A stretch of DNA of 64,000 bases, taken from contig CP048719.1 of the NCBI GenBank assembly GCA_022641835.1, positions 806,001 through 870,000 on the forward strand, given 5' to 3'. Each line of letters opens with the position of its first letter. Position 1 is the first letter of the stretch. The DNA comes from Petasospora fabianii. Its lineage: Eukaryota; Ascomycota; Saccharomycetes; Phaffomycetales; Wickerhamomycetaceae. The notes beneath the pieces are model-generated. The model searched no databases. It saw only the letters and a list, made by a program, of their open reading frames with translations, and was not told where the DNA came from. Below are positions 1 through 10,113 of the stretch, in pieces. A program made the position numbers and the translations under genes.

Positions 1-447
1 CTCATCCATATCTTGATCTTCATCATAAAGTCTTCTTCTTCTAATAGTAGTTGGAAGCTCACCATCACCAGTATCAAACATGTCTGAATTGTTCAATAAC
101 AGCGCATCTCTTTCATCCATCGCTCTTGTGACCTTACGATAGTCAGCGAGGTTCATTTCGTTTTGTGTGGTATCATCGATACCATCAGACTCGTAGTTAT
201 CCTTCTCCAAGTTTTCAGCGTAATCAGCTTCCATATCATCCATCAGATCTTGAGCAGTGGCCTCCTCCTGCAACTCATCAGCATCAAGTGGAAGCTCATC
301 ATCTATCTCACGATTGAACTCATCGTCATCATCATCATCGCCGAATGGAATGGCTGGAGAGGATGGAGGCAAGGCGCCACCTGGAGAAGAAGGTGGCATC
401 GACTCATCCTCACTATCGTCAGCAGATCTCTTTCTTGATTGTGACAT
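1..447 (-). CDS. MCM2: MCM2, replicative helicase subunit (N-terminal 149 residues; rest beyond window)
   Basis: Mcm2 is one of six AAA+ subunits of the MCM helicase that is loaded at origins and unwinds DNA in S phase. Only the disordered N-terminal tail is in the window: an ATG at 447 opens a frame that runs unbroken to base 1. It shows the SR-rich start, a PPSSPGG/PPSSP pair, a run of six Asp followed by Glu (about residues 36-42), the motif ADYAENLEKDNYES, then ERDALLLNN and an RRRRLYDED basic-acidic stretch. The order and wording match the tail of Saccharomyces Mcm2, including the PPSSP motifs, which are plausible CDK/DDK targets. Two CTG codons here sit where Saccharomyces has Leu, which supports standard CUG decoding. 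The helicase domain lies off the left edge. G1/S boxes are found upstream at 695-709. Confidence 0.9.
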   Translation of the reverse strand, partial: MSQSRKRSADDSEDESMPPSSPGGALPPSSPAIPFGDDDDDDEFNREIDDELPLDADELQEEATAQDLMDDMEADYAENLEKDNYESDGIDDTTQNEMNLADYRKVTRAMDERDALLLNNSDMFDTGDGELPTTIRRRRLYDEDQDMDE

Positions 448-952
448 TGTTATGTTTGTGTGGAAAGTTGTAGGTTGTGGATCTGAGAGGCGATGTTTCT
501 TTCAATGGTCTTTGTGCTTTGTATCGTGTAGCTTATAGTGTGTGTTGTCAGACCTAGCTTAGGGTGTTTTCCTTCTGTGAAAGCCTTTTGAGTGTGTATA
601 AGTGGTGAATGCGTTTTAAGACTTAGGAGATGGACGTATGAAGTGAGTTAAAGAAGAGGATGCCTTGTTTTTCCCTCCTAATTCGTGGGTCCGGACGCGA
701 TTGACGCGTCGTCTCGAAAACACGATGCACTCTATTAACTTTCCCAATCGGGCATATTAAATTGAACCGTCAACGTCGAAAATCAAGCCTATTATAAATT
801 TGTTGGTGGGCTCTACAACAGACTGCTTATAGTTGCTTATAGCATACAATGTTTGCAGCCTTACTGTACAAACAGTAATAATCAGTCTAGTTTAGTGGGA
901 AAAAATCGACTAAGTCACGTGCGCAGACTCGTTCAAAAACCAAAAAAAGAAA
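448..952. other. Intergenic MCM2 promoter / tRNA 3' flank
   Basis: No gene is seen. Besides the MCB pair at 695-709, a Cbf1-type E-box GTCACGTG lies at 914-921, about 30 bases beyond the 3' end of the tRNA gene. Short A-rich runs follow at 941-950; on the minus strand they read as a T-rich tract (AAAAAAAG on the plus strand) downstream of the tRNA, a plausible Pol III terminator. Confidence 0.5.
695..709. promoter_or_regulatory. MCB-type G1/S promoter element upstream of MCM2
   Basis: The sequence holds ACGCGA followed by a perfect MCB core ACGCGT at 704-709, about 250 bases before the MCM2 start. In Saccharomyces, MBF (Mbp1-Swi6) binds this core and drives G1/S transcription of replication genes. 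The match is seen directly; binding is inferred. Confidence 0.6.
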
Positions 953-1023
953 TGCGCTGGCCCGGAGTCGAACCGGGGGCTCAAAGATGGCAACTTTGAA
1001 TTTTACCGCTAAACCACCAGCGC
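953..1023 (-). tRNA. tRNA-Gly (GCC)
   Basis: This 71-base gene folds as a standard cloverleaf: acceptor GCGCTGG paired with CCAGCGC, D-arm containing GTTTAGCGGTAAAAT (the A box), anticodon loop TTGCCAT with anticodon GCC, and T-arm CCCCGGTTCGACTCCGGG (the B box), ending in discriminator A. It is nearly the same as Saccharomyces tRNA-Gly(GCC), has the same length, and has no intron. Confidence 0.96.
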
Positions 1024-2023
1024 CTTTGATGTTTTGTAGTTTAGTGCTGTTCAACAGACGCCAGGGCCTCTTGGAAATATGACCTAAGAAAGATTCTTAG
1101 GGGAGATATTCTCTGTTCAAAGTGTTATCACGCAGCTGATGGATACTAGTAGAGCATCCCGAGAGGTACCACCCACCTGCTTGAGTATCTCCGGCCAGCT
1201 TCTGAGCCGAAACTTGTCGATTTCAATCATACGTGCCGGACTACAAGCCAAGTTTTGAATGTTGCGCCATCACGAGCCTACCACCAAGAACCTCAGTTGC
1301 GCGGGGTGGTTTCATTGTTATGCAGCACGGCGTAGAATAGCAGCGATGGTGCCCCACTCACTGTTGCGAGGCTGAACCGTGCCCATGAGTCGAAATCTGA
1401 GACAGGAGTCTCTGGAGATGGCTGCCCGGGTAACTCAAAGGGTGCTCTGTAGTACCGAGCAAGGACCCTGCGGCCCCCACAGCGATCGGCTAATATGCTC
1501 TTCTCTGTATCACTGTAAGCACTGATGGGCAATAACATGATCCTCGCCCACAACCGAGACGACAAATGTGAGACAAGAGCAACAGGCGCTATGAGGGTCA
1601 CTCTGGTATCAATGTTGGCTTGGCATCGAAGCAGTTTCTCCCCAACGGTGCCTTCTGCGCTTGCCGTGTGTGTGCGTTGTTCCTCCGGGTGTTGATGCGA
1701 TGCTGATGAAAGCGTGGGAGGCATTGAAAGATTGACGATAATCACAGCATGTTGGTCAAAAGGTTTTAAATAGGAGAAGGATGTCACTCTATTTGTAGCT
1801 ATCCTAGTGTTGCTACACCAAAAACACATCTATCCAAACCTCTGGGCACTATCGTTGCCGCCTTTATTGTTGATGAAGTCATGTCGCGCAGCAGCCTTTT
1901 TCAAAGGGTCCATTGGGGTGTATAAAAGAGGAGTGGACCCCGACAGTTTCGTCACGGGTTGCTTGCCAGCATGGTGCTCTTGCCACAACGTCGACGTCGC
2001 AAACACCAAACACATTCAGAAAG
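1024..2023. other. 1.0 kb intergenic stretch before the BDH1-like gene
   Basis: No convincing gene. A 178-codon minus-strand frame (1293-1829) is open, but it has no recognisable domain. The only clear signal is the TATA box at 1921-1928. The region should contain the promoter of the dehydrogenase gene. Confidence 0.5.
1921..1928 (+). promoter_or_regulatory. TATA box of the BDH1-like gene
   Basis: TATAAAAG lies 96 bases before the chosen ATG at 2024. It decides the start: an in-frame upstream ATG at 1913 lies before the TATA box and so should not be in the mRNA. Confidence 0.6.
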
Positions 2024-3211
2024 ATGAAAGGTATCGTCTACTACGGTCCAAAAGACGTCCGCTACGAGTCCAACCTCGAGGCTCCATCTATCCAACACCC
2101 AGATGAGGTCCTTGTTGACGTCTCGTACTGTGGTATTTGCGGTTCTGATCTCAAGGAGTTTTCGGCGGACCCACCAAATTTCTTCCAGAAGGACAATGCT
2201 GAGAATCCTCTCACAGGCAAGAAACCCCCATTGTGCATGGGACACGAAATTGCGGGTACCGTTGTCGAGGTTGGCGATAACGTCAAAGACGTCAAAGTTG
2301 GGGACCAGGTTGTCATTGACCCTTCCGTCCACTGTGTCGATAAGACACGTTTCCCAGGGACACACTTTGATGTCAAGGAGAAGTGCACACAATGTGCTCG
2401 TGGTCTCACCAACATCTGCGAGCATTCCTCTCTCGCAGGTCTCGGTGCCCAGGATGGTGGTCTCGCTGAGAAGTTTGTCTGTGCGTCTCGTCACGCTGTT
2501 GTCGTTCCGAAGTCGATCCCATTGGAGATTGCCTGTCTCGCCCAGCCATTGGCTGTCTCCTACCATGCTGTTAGAATTTCCCATTTTAAGGCCGGTTCCT
2601 CCGCTTTGGTTCTAGGTGGTGGTGCCATTGGTCTTGCTGCTATCTTGTGTCTCCAGGGATTCAAGGCCAGCAATATCGTGGTATCAGAGCCATCAAAGGT
2701 TAGAAGAGATAACGCTGAGAAACTAGGTGCCAAGGTCTTTGACCCATCAGCAGTTAATGGTGACGTCTTGGAGGAAATCATGAAGTTGTCTCCAAACGGT
2801 GATGGATTCGATTACACTTTCGACTGTTCCGGTTTGCAAGTGACACTCGACACCGCTATTCATGCTGCAGCATCTAACGGTACCATCGTGAACGTGGCCA
2901 TCTGGGGTAAGAAGCCAGTCAACTTCTGGCCAATGGATATCACTAGGTCTGAGAAGAAACTCATGGGCTCTATGTGTTACACCCGTGAGGACTTTGAAGG
3001 TGTCCTGGACTGCTTCGAGAAAGGTGACATCGATGAAGAGAGAGCGAGAGGATTTATCACCACTGTTGTGAGCTTAGAGAATGGCATGGAAGGTGGTTTC
3101 AAGCACTTGATGGAGAACAAGGACACGGAGATTAAGGTCTTGATCACTCCAAACAACCACGGTGAGCTTGAGTACTCAAAGAATTACACTAAGGTGCCAG
3201 AGTGCGACTAA
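2024..3211 (+). CDS. BDH1: (R,R)-butanediol dehydrogenase, zinc MDR family
   Basis: This enzyme reversibly oxidises (R,R)-2,3-butanediol to acetoin with NAD in the cytosol. The 395-residue product matches Saccharomyces Bdh1/Bdh2 (382 residues) end to end. Seen directly: the catalytic-zinc motif CGICGSD (Cys39), GHE (His74, Glu75), the VGDQVVIDP strand, a cysteine-rich lobe EKCTQCARGLTNICEHS, the Rossmann motif LVLGGGAIGL, and the family ending KVLITPNNHGE. The start at 2024 was chosen because family proteins begin just here and because the TATA box at 1921 excludes the 37-residue upstream extension. It is convergent with the carboxypeptidase gene, 205 bases away. A related xylitol or alcohol dehydrogenase specificity cannot be excluded, but the Bdh-like ending favours butanediol. 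Confidence 0.88.
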   Translation: MKGIVYYGPKDVRYESNLEAPSIQHPDEVLVDVSYCGICGSDLKEFSADPPNFFQKDNAENPLTGKKPPLCMGHEIAGTVVEVGDNVKDVKVGDQVVIDPSVHCVDKTRFPGTHFDVKEKCTQCARGLTNICEHSSLAGLGAQDGGLAEKFVCASRHAVVVPKSIPLEIACLAQPLAVSYHAVRISHFKAGSSALVLGGGAIGLAAILCLQGFKASNIVVSEPSKVRRDNAEKLGAKVFDPSAVNGDVLEEIMKLSPNGDGFDYTFDCSGLQVTLDTAIHAAASNGTIVNVAIWGKKPVNFWPMDITRSEKKLMGSMCYTREDFEGVLDCFEKGDIDEERARGFITTVVSLENGMEGGFKHLMENKDTEIKVLITPNNHGELEYSKNYTKVPECD

Positions 3212-3416
3212 AGATTGTCATAAGTGCTGAACGCTATCACCCTATTTATTAAGATTCATATATTCATACACTGCCATATTCTACTACCATGTTACTAACG
3301 ACAAATTAATAAAAGAAAATCGATCACTACTTCAAAGCGGCTTGACAGCTTCTCTGTTAACCTAGCATTCTGGTAGACCTGAGGATATGTAGAATGTGTG
3401 CACAGCATCAGTCAAG

Positions 3417-4871
3417 TTACCACACCAAACCGTTATCAGTATAGAGTGGCGTCTCAACTGTATCACCATCAACTCTGAAGTTACCCGTGAAGAGATCAAC
3501 CAAACCTCTGGATTCTGGCGACTTGTCAACGGCCACCATGTGAGAAGCACCATACACATCAACAAATGTCAAGTTTCTAGCAGATTTGACAGTACCCGAG
3601 GAAGAGTTCGTTCCAAGGTTCCAGTTATACGTGACAACATCATCACCGAAACCAGTGACACCACCCCATGTCAACTTCGAAATCATAGTCTCGACTCCAA
3701 GGTTGTTACAAATGATATCCTCATTACCGTTGAAGAGCATTATAGGGATCCTCTCCAATAGCTGAGGGAAGAAGTGAATAGATGGTCTCGATTTTTTGTT
3801 CGTCAACGCAACGTGTGGTGGGCTTGCACACTCTGTCCAGTTGGCTCTGGCTGGGTCAAGGTTAATTGCGAGAGTAACGTCATCTCTGTTGAGCCATGTG
3901 GTAGCGTATGGAAGCTCCGGTGGCCAAGTGAGACCGCATTGAGGATAGTAATCACGAAGTCTCTTGTCATAGACATTGATGCACTGCTGACTGTCCGGAG
4001 CAGATTGGTCAATAGTGTAGTAGAGGGCATAGCTAAAAATATCGGAACATACTGGGATCTCAAACACGGTTTCACCTGTACCATTCTTGATGGACTCCTC
4101 ACACTCGCTTTGAAGATAGAGAAGGTCCGGGTAGTACGTAGCATCTGTCTTGAGGAGGCCAGCATCAACCAGATCTGGGATGTAGGACAAGTCCTGGTTG
4201 TTTGGGTCTGTCCAGCCATTACCAATCATGACACCTTTGAAATCAAGCTCGAACTCTCCAGCATCTATGGAATCAAGAATGTACTTGGAGAAATATGGAA
4301 TGTACTGGCCCGCGTAACTCTCACCAGCCAAGTAAAACTCCTTCTTCATATCATCCGGGAATCTCTTGAAGTATTGCTTAAGGAAATCGATAAAGTGGCT
4401 CGAAATCTCGGTAAGTTCAGTGTCATAGTCATCAGTCAGTGAGAAGCCAGTTCCACCAGGCTGATCAATGAACACCATGTCTGCAGTCTCGGTCCATGCA
4501 CCTTCATTATAGTACAAATCACCAGCATCGTTCTTCAGTCTTAGTGGGCCAACCTCAAGAATTGCACCATCTAATGAAGAACAACCTGGACCACCATTGA
4601 GCCAAAATATTGTTCTGTTGAAGTCTGTGTCCTTTTTAACAAACTTCCAGAAGAAGTACTCGATATCTGGCTTGTCCTCAACAGGGATCAATCCAGCCCA
4701 CATGAGAGGGATGTCCTCAGGGGCAAGTGCATCAATACCAGGGAGGTCATTGACAACGTAACTATCAGAAGATTGTCCACGTCCAGAAAGCTTTCCTGGT
4801 TTGAAGTGTGGAGTTGGTGCCGAAAGGACACCAATGACAGCAGCAGCGAGTGTAATGCCACTGAAAAGCAT
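3417..4871 (-). CDS. Secreted serine carboxypeptidase (S10), Kex1-like, no membrane anchor
   Basis: This S10 carboxypeptidase would remove C-terminal residues, with Kex1-type preference for Lys/Arg inferred from resemblance to Kex1. A signal peptide (residues 1-18) is followed by a single catalytic domain: the oxyanion motif NGGPGCSS (92-99), the nucleophile GESYAG with Ser185, Asp385 in NGNED and His444 in GASHMV. Several NxS/T sites suggest glycosylation. At 484 residues it stops directly after the catalytic domain, whereas Saccharomyces Kex1 (729 residues) carries an acidic region, a transmembrane helix and a Golgi-sorting tail. It may therefore be a soluble vacuolar or secreted paralogue rather than the Golgi processing enzyme. 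A TATA-like sequence lies about 70 bases upstream. Confidence 0.85.
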   Translation of the reverse strand: MLFSGITLAAAVIGVLSAPTPHFKPGKLSGRGQSSDSYVVNDLPGIDALAPEDIPLMWAGLIPVEDKPDIEYFFWKFVKKDTDFNRTIFWLNGGPGCSSLDGAILEVGPLRLKNDAGDLYYNEGAWTETADMVFIDQPGGTGFSLTDDYDTELTEISSHFIDFLKQYFKRFPDDMKKEFYLAGESYAGQYIPYFSKYILDSIDAGEFELDFKGVMIGNGWTDPNNQDLSYIPDLVDAGLLKTDATYYPDLLYLQSECEESIKNGTGETVFEIPVCSDIFSYALYYTIDQSAPDSQQCINVYDKRLRDYYPQCGLTWPPELPYATTWLNRDDVTLAINLDPARANWTECASPPHVALTNKKSRPSIHFFPQLLERIPIMLFNGNEDIICNNLGVETMISKLTWGGVTGFGDDVVTYNWNLGTNSSSGTVKSARNLTFVDVYGASHMVAVDKSPESRGLVDLFTGNFRVDGDTVETPLYTDNGLVW

Positions 4872-5892
4872 GCTTAATGCTACTGCTCAAGGCAATATGA
4901 GAACGAGTGATTTACAATTGTGGATCTCCACCGCTTGTTATATTTATGGGTTGATGGGTTGTATGCACCTCAACCAATACCACCGGTTATCTGTGCGGCA
5001 AATGATGCCGCCTTCAGAGAGGAGAGTATAGATAGCAACTAAAACTGCCGATCTCATCCATTGGTGGTCTGTATGTATCGACGTCGTCGAAGATCTTACA
5101 ATAGGCTAGTCGAACCCCTAGTCACTGTCGTGCAATTTCAGGTTGCCAGTTCAATCGGATGAAGTTCCCCACTGGACAGCCGTTGGTGCCTTACATATTT
5201 GAGATAAGTGATAAAGCGTGAAGAATTGTCTTGGCTTTTAAGTTGAGACAACCGTCTGAAGCTTACCCGAATCTGTAGTTCAAGTTTGATGGTAGCAGCT
5301 AGGGTTTAGTGTGTTTCTATTTGCCGGGAGTGCCGGCTGGATCTGCGGTGGACAGTACTGCTTGTCATTGGCTGTCTAAACCTCTTTCAACTTCGAGCCG
5401 TTATCATTGGCTCGATGGAACGGCACAAGAGGTTCTTTGGCATATCGGAAATCCGACACTATCTCTTAGTTGCTCTTCCAATACCATTATGCCGCCGGCT
5501 TTAGAGGTTCCTATCTGCTATGCCTTGCCAAGCCTCTTTCTATTGGCAGGTATTGTTCAGCAGAACCCGGTTAGCAGGCTGTAACCCAGAGGAGCACAAG
5601 GGACATAGCTAATGTTCGGATAAGTACAGCAAATATAAGAGATGTGACTGTGTATAGATATCTCACTAACCCTGTATGTTTTGACTCTGACATGAACGAA
5701 TGAATGCAATGTACTCAAACCTTGGAGTACCCAATTGTATATAGGTGCCAATCATCGTCAACCCATCGTAGACGGTGCAAATGAAAACCATTAACATAAA
5801 ATGCAATAATAATGAAAGAGAATAAATATAAAAAGAAAAAATCCGAATTAGTTTACCACATCATTTAGCTGAACCTTCCAATGGATAGATCA
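4872..5892. other. 1.0 kb intergenic region
   Basis: It separates two minus-strand genes and contains the carboxypeptidase promoter (TATA-like at 4938) and the 3' end of the phosphoesterase gene. The short open frames on either strand look random. AT-rich sequence at 5780-5870 probably belongs to the phosphoesterase 3' UTR. Nothing else is recognised. Confidence 0.45.
4938..4947 (-). promoter_or_regulatory. TATA-like element of the carboxypeptidase gene
   Basis: Read on the minus strand, ATAAATATAA lies about 67-76 bases before the ATG at 4871, the usual yeast spacing. Inferred from position and sequence only. Confidence 0.4.
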
Positions 5893-7581
5893 CTAACCTT
5901 GTGTGATGTACTGATAATCAAAGACATCCAGTGGGGCCCCCTGTCTTCTCTTCCACGATGCAATTTCCTTAACCTTATTATCAATTCTGAAGAGTCTTAC
6001 CCTTCTATCATGCTTCCCAACGGAGCAAGCACCTTCACCAACTGAACCACCAAAGCACATCCATAACCCGTTCAATTTTTCAGGTTTCCCATCAGAGAAG
6101 ATACAGCACTCATTTGTGTGCTCAGCACCAACACTCATCGCCTGCACGTTAATCTCACTTAGGAGACGTCTCGTCGCTGGGTCTGTCTTGGACTTGAGCT
6201 TGTGCTTCTCGTTATACTGGCCGACAATAGGGAAGGCATCCTTTGGGCGATACTCTTGGATCGGGTAATGTTGGAATGCGAGTGAGTATTGTGGTTTCTG
6301 TGCAAATGATTCGTACGAACCCTTAAGGAACTCTTCTGTGGAGAAGTCTTGTTCGTTGGCGATCTTCGTTGAAGATGAGTAGAGATCTAGGACGTAGACG
6401 GCATTGATGATTTGGGTTCCCTCGGTGTTATAAATGGGCAAGGCGTAATTAGTGATGTTGTGGTATGATTGATGAGCTTCAGTCTTGAGCATTAATGATG
6501 ATGGCAATGTAGTGATGAAATCGATGATCTGCTCTCTAGGAACGTACTTGTTGATATCATGTTCGCCGAGTGCGATGGCGAAAGGAACGTTTCTAGAGAT
6601 CATTGGCGAGAGTGCCTTGAGCAGGGCAGTCTGGTAGTCGAATGTGTGGTAGCCATCGAGAATGTCACCAGTGACAACGACGAGTTGTGGTTTCTCGATA
6701 TCCAAAACCTGATGAATGAAATTAGTACTCTTAGAGTCCGCCTTGCATTCTTTGCTGGCGAGTGGCTCAAACTGGTCCTTGCATACTCCATAATTAGATG
6801 AGAAATGCATATCTGATAGCTGAAGAATCTTGAAATGACCATCATTAGTTACTTTGAGCATAGGACGTTCTTTAACATTGGAGTCAGGTGGTGAAGTTTT
6901 CCTGATAATGATTCTGATTGGAATACTGGATTGCAGTTTCATATATCCCTGTACAAGTTTCCAATCATCACGGGGTTCAATAACGTCATTACCAAAGAGA
7001 TAACTAACGTCTTTAATAGCATCCTCGGCTGTGTCCTTGTCGTATTTGACCCAGATTCCATCTGGCCTCAAGTCCCAGTTGTGATAGTTATAGCTGATAT
7101 CGAGCCTTGATTTTGGTCTACCGATGGAAGTCTGAGCATCTTTGACAACGTAAGCAGGTGGATCTTTACTAGTTGGCGAGCCAATCATGAGATCGACAAT
7201 GGCCTTCCCGGGGGTATTAAAACGACCTGATGTTGATGGTTTGACGTACAGGTAGTCATGATACCATGTCCATCTCTGTGTAGCTGAGTTCCCATTAAGG
7301 TCAATCGCCTTTGGGATCTTGTACCATGTCATTTCCTGTGCATCTCCCTCCGATGTATATGTTCGTTCAATGATCTGATTACATGATCCGTACCATGAGT
7401 AGCACCTTATGCGTTTGATATCCTCGATGGGGCCACCTTGATACGGTGACAATTGCTGGAAATTGTTGTGTACGAGATTGCGAGTGTGTAAATCGAAAGC
7501 TGAAAGACAGATGTACACGATAGCCACAAGGGGTAGCAGACCACGCTTAAATATTCTAAGCAGTCTATGCGACATGGCCAT
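5893..7581 (-). CDS. Dcr2/Sia1-like metallophosphoesterase with altered metal-site motifs
   Basis: A 562-residue protein with an N-terminal hydrophobic segment (about residues 14-29, probable signal anchor) and a calcineurin-type phosphoesterase domain in its second half. Saccharomyces Dcr2 (cell-cycle/UPR phosphatase) and Sia1 share this layout. Conserved motifs are DMH (Asp257, His259), GDILD (Gly305-Asp309) and QHYP (His438). Two motifs differ: the expected GNHD reads GEHD (Glu340), and the expected GHDH before the ND(Y/C)C motif reads GAEH (485-488), which loses one metal-ligand His. Catalysis may thus be weak or absent. Two in-frame ATGs (residues 1 and 3) are possible starts. It is transcribed in the same direction as its neighbours but separated from each by about 1 kb. 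Confidence 0.75.
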   Translation of the reverse strand: MAMSHRLLRIFKRGLLPLVAIVYICLSAFDLHTRNLVHNNFQQLSPYQGGPIEDIKRIRCYSWYGSCNQIIERTYTSEGDAQEMTWYKIPKAIDLNGNSATQRWTWYHDYLYVKPSTSGRFNTPGKAIVDLMIGSPTSKDPPAYVVKDAQTSIGRPKSRLDISYNYHNWDLRPDGIWVKYDKDTAEDAIKDVSYLFGNDVIEPRDDWKLVQGYMKLQSSIPIRIIIRKTSPPDSNVKERPMLKVTNDGHFKILQLSDMHFSSNYGVCKDQFEPLASKECKADSKSTNFIHQVLDIEKPQLVVVTGDILDGYHTFDYQTALLKALSPMISRNVPFAIALGEHDINKYVPREQIIDFITTLPSSLMLKTEAHQSYHNITNYALPIYNTEGTQIINAVYVLDLYSSSTKIANEQDFSTEEFLKGSYESFAQKPQYSLAFQHYPIQEYRPKDAFPIVGQYNEKHKLKSKTDPATRRLLSEINVQAMSVGAEHTNECCIFSDGKPEKLNGLWMCFGGSVGEGACSVGKHDRRVRLFRIDNKVKEIASWKRRQGAPLDVFDYQYITQG

Positions 7582-7780
7582 ATTTGTGATGCAGATACGA
7601 AACTCGTAGTGAACAAAGATCCTCGGATAGAGGTTGATTATATGATTTGCTGATTGTGAGAGTGTTTGCAGGAGATAAAAAAGTGAAAAAAAAGGGTAGA
7701 ATGGGTTCAGATCAGCAGTCTTTGAAGAAGCCCACTTCCGGTGGTTGGAGGAAGGGGATGCCAGTGGCTTGTCGATGGCT

Positions 7781-7819
7781 GTGTCAGTGGCTGTCAGTGG
7801 CTGTCAGTGGCAGCAGTGG
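7781..7819. repeat. Short tandem repeat, 10-base unit
   Basis: The unit CTGTCAGTGG (first copy GTGTCAGTGG) occurs three times, then a diverged copy CAGCAGTGG. It lies 200-240 bases before the phosphoesterase start. Confidence 0.8.
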
Positions 7820-7844
7820 CGGCGACGGAGATGGAACAAGCTCT

Positions 7845-7898
7845 GACACAAGCTATGGCACAATGACACAAGCTATGGCACAATGACACAAGCTCTTG
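7845..7898. repeat. Tandem repeat, 20-base unit, about 2.6 copies
   Basis: The unit GACACAAGCTATGGCACAAT is present twice exactly (7845-7864, 7865-7884), then a partial third copy beginning at 7885. It sits in the upstream region of the phosphoesterase gene. Confidence 0.85.
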
Positions 7899-8676
7899 TA
7901 TATCAGATGACTCGACGTGTGTGTGTATATGTGTTTCTTCGCCCCTTGACAAGGGTTCACTGAAGAAAATGCATTCCTGGAACAGGCGTTGTGATCTCGA
8001 CTCGCTTCTCCAGCTTCTGTTGCGGCGCAACGAGGCAAAAGGGAGGCGGTTGGGCCACGCTCTTCCAGTTTAAATTGTTATTGTCGGGGCAACTGAACTC
8101 AATCTAGACCTCCTTAGGACAAGGCTTGGGAACCTACTATTACAACTAGTTGATAAGTATGTGTTAAAATGAGAGTAAGTGGTTTTAGAAGTATCACAAG
8201 AGCTCATATGAAGACATGGCTCCTATATAGAACCACAAATTTCTCCCCCCAAATCACTGTTCCACACACCATAGCGAGAGGCAAAGGTGCTGCCTCCTGC
8301 ATTAGAACAACAGACTCCTGTCGGTCTGGCCCAAGCGAAAGGGGTGGTAATTTCACCCTTTGGTGGTTTACATAGCTTCAAGACTCGAGAACGACAAATC
8401 TTTAGTCGGAATAGTGTTAAGTATTCAGATGGTGGTGAGAGGATGGTAACACTCAGGCGTAAAGAGTAAAGATCTTCAAGTGTTGAGTGGATGAAGCACC
8501 ATGACAGCAGTTCATGCACTGTACCTTCTGATCGGAAATCAACGCCTAAGCAGAGTTTTTTTGTTGGTCACAGCGCCATATTATTAACTAGGGCCATAAA
8601 TGTCACATCTTCATCTACCAAAGTATCGATCGGACTATGCAAGATGTACTTTAACTCGCACTGGAACACAAGACTT

Positions 8677-10075
8677 CTATAAAACATCAATGATCATCGC
8701 TTTGACTCTCGAACCCTTAGTCAGCTTACCACCAGGAACGTCCTTGGATGAAGGTAATACCACAAGGGCATTGGCACCAGCCATACTTCCCACACGTGAA
8801 CTTCTTTGGAAACCTGTAGTCTCTGCCACTAGAATTGAGTCCTGTTCGTGAATAAAGACACGTTGATACTCTGGACGAGGATCAAGCTTAGCATCTTGCA
8901 AAAGAGTGACTTCAACCTCTGAGAGCACTGGTAGGGCAGAAGGGTCTTCGGGATGGACAAATCCAGCAAATTTGCGAAGCGATGGAAGTACAAATAAGTG
9001 TGTGGTAACAGATGCAGAGGCCGGGTTTCCTGGAAGGGCAAATATAACCTTCTTTTTATCTTGAACATCCACCGTGGCAAATGTCGTTGGTTTACCAGGT
9101 TTCATTGCAACTCTTCCGAAATGAATATCACCATCCAACTTCTGCTCAATCGTGGGTTTCAAGAGATCCAATTCACCCATAGATACACCACCAGTCGTGA
9201 TTAGGTAGTCAATGTCCTGGACATAGAGTGCATCTTTCATCTTTGCCTCTAAACTTGATAGCTTATCGGTAACAATACCAAGGTCTTTAACCTCATAACC
9301 CCAACTTTTGAAGAACTGCATCAACAACGGTCTGTTTGTATCAAATATTTGACCATACTTAAGTTTATAACCTTTATCAGTCTCCTCCAAGTCAATAAGC
9401 TCATCACCAGTGGACAAGATTCCAACAACTGGCTTAGCATACACTTTGACATCCATGACACCAATACTAGCCAATAAACCAACTTCACCACCAACGGGGG
9501 AAATCTTGGTTCCCTTCCTCAAAGCCAATTCACCTTGCGTAATATCACTTCCTGATTTTCTAATGTTATCACCAGGAGTCACACCAGTAGCCAAGATCCT
9601 AATCTCATCCTCTTCCTCCCTACCATCAACAATCTTTGTGCTAACAATCTCTGTTTCTTCAACCGGAATGATAGCAGTGGTCCCCAACGGGATCGGTGCA
9701 CCTGTTGTGACCCTGGCAATCTTTCCCTGGGTTAGGTGTGTCTCAGATCCAGGGGCAGCATGGGAGATAGAGACGATAGGATACGTTCCGGGACAATCTG
9801 TATGAACCACAGCGTATCCATCCACGATTGATGCGTCAAAAGCTGGTACGTCAAAAGAGGCAAAGATGTCCTCGGCGAGGATATGTCCTGTGAAATCGTG
9901 TGACGTGATCTTCTTGGTAATGATCTCAGACTTTGGTGTATGTTTGTTGATAAGATCCAGTGCCTCAGGGACGGGGATCATTGGATATGGTGAAGATCTG
10001 GCACGTTCTGTGACGGGCTTGGATAGATCATTGGAGAGGACGTGGCGATTGATACCATGAGAATGGCCGTGTGAA

Positions 10076-10113
<38 letters not shown>

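Larger units (their letters stand above)
7582..8676. other. 1.1 kb intergenic region
   Basis: Upstream region of the phosphoesterase gene and 3' flank of the molybdenum insertase gene. It holds the two tandem repeats at 7781-7819 and 7845-7898. The remaining short frames show no recognisable protein, and no RNA gene is seen. Confidence 0.5.

Noticed and set aside
1293-1829. 178-codon open frame with ATG on the minus strand
   Set aside because: No domain, signal or low-complexity pattern is recognisable. It lies in a fairly GC-rich gap where chance frames are longer, and it has no visible promoter.
5100-5130. tRNA-like GTCGAACCCC string
   Set aside because: No cloverleaf or A box can be built around it.
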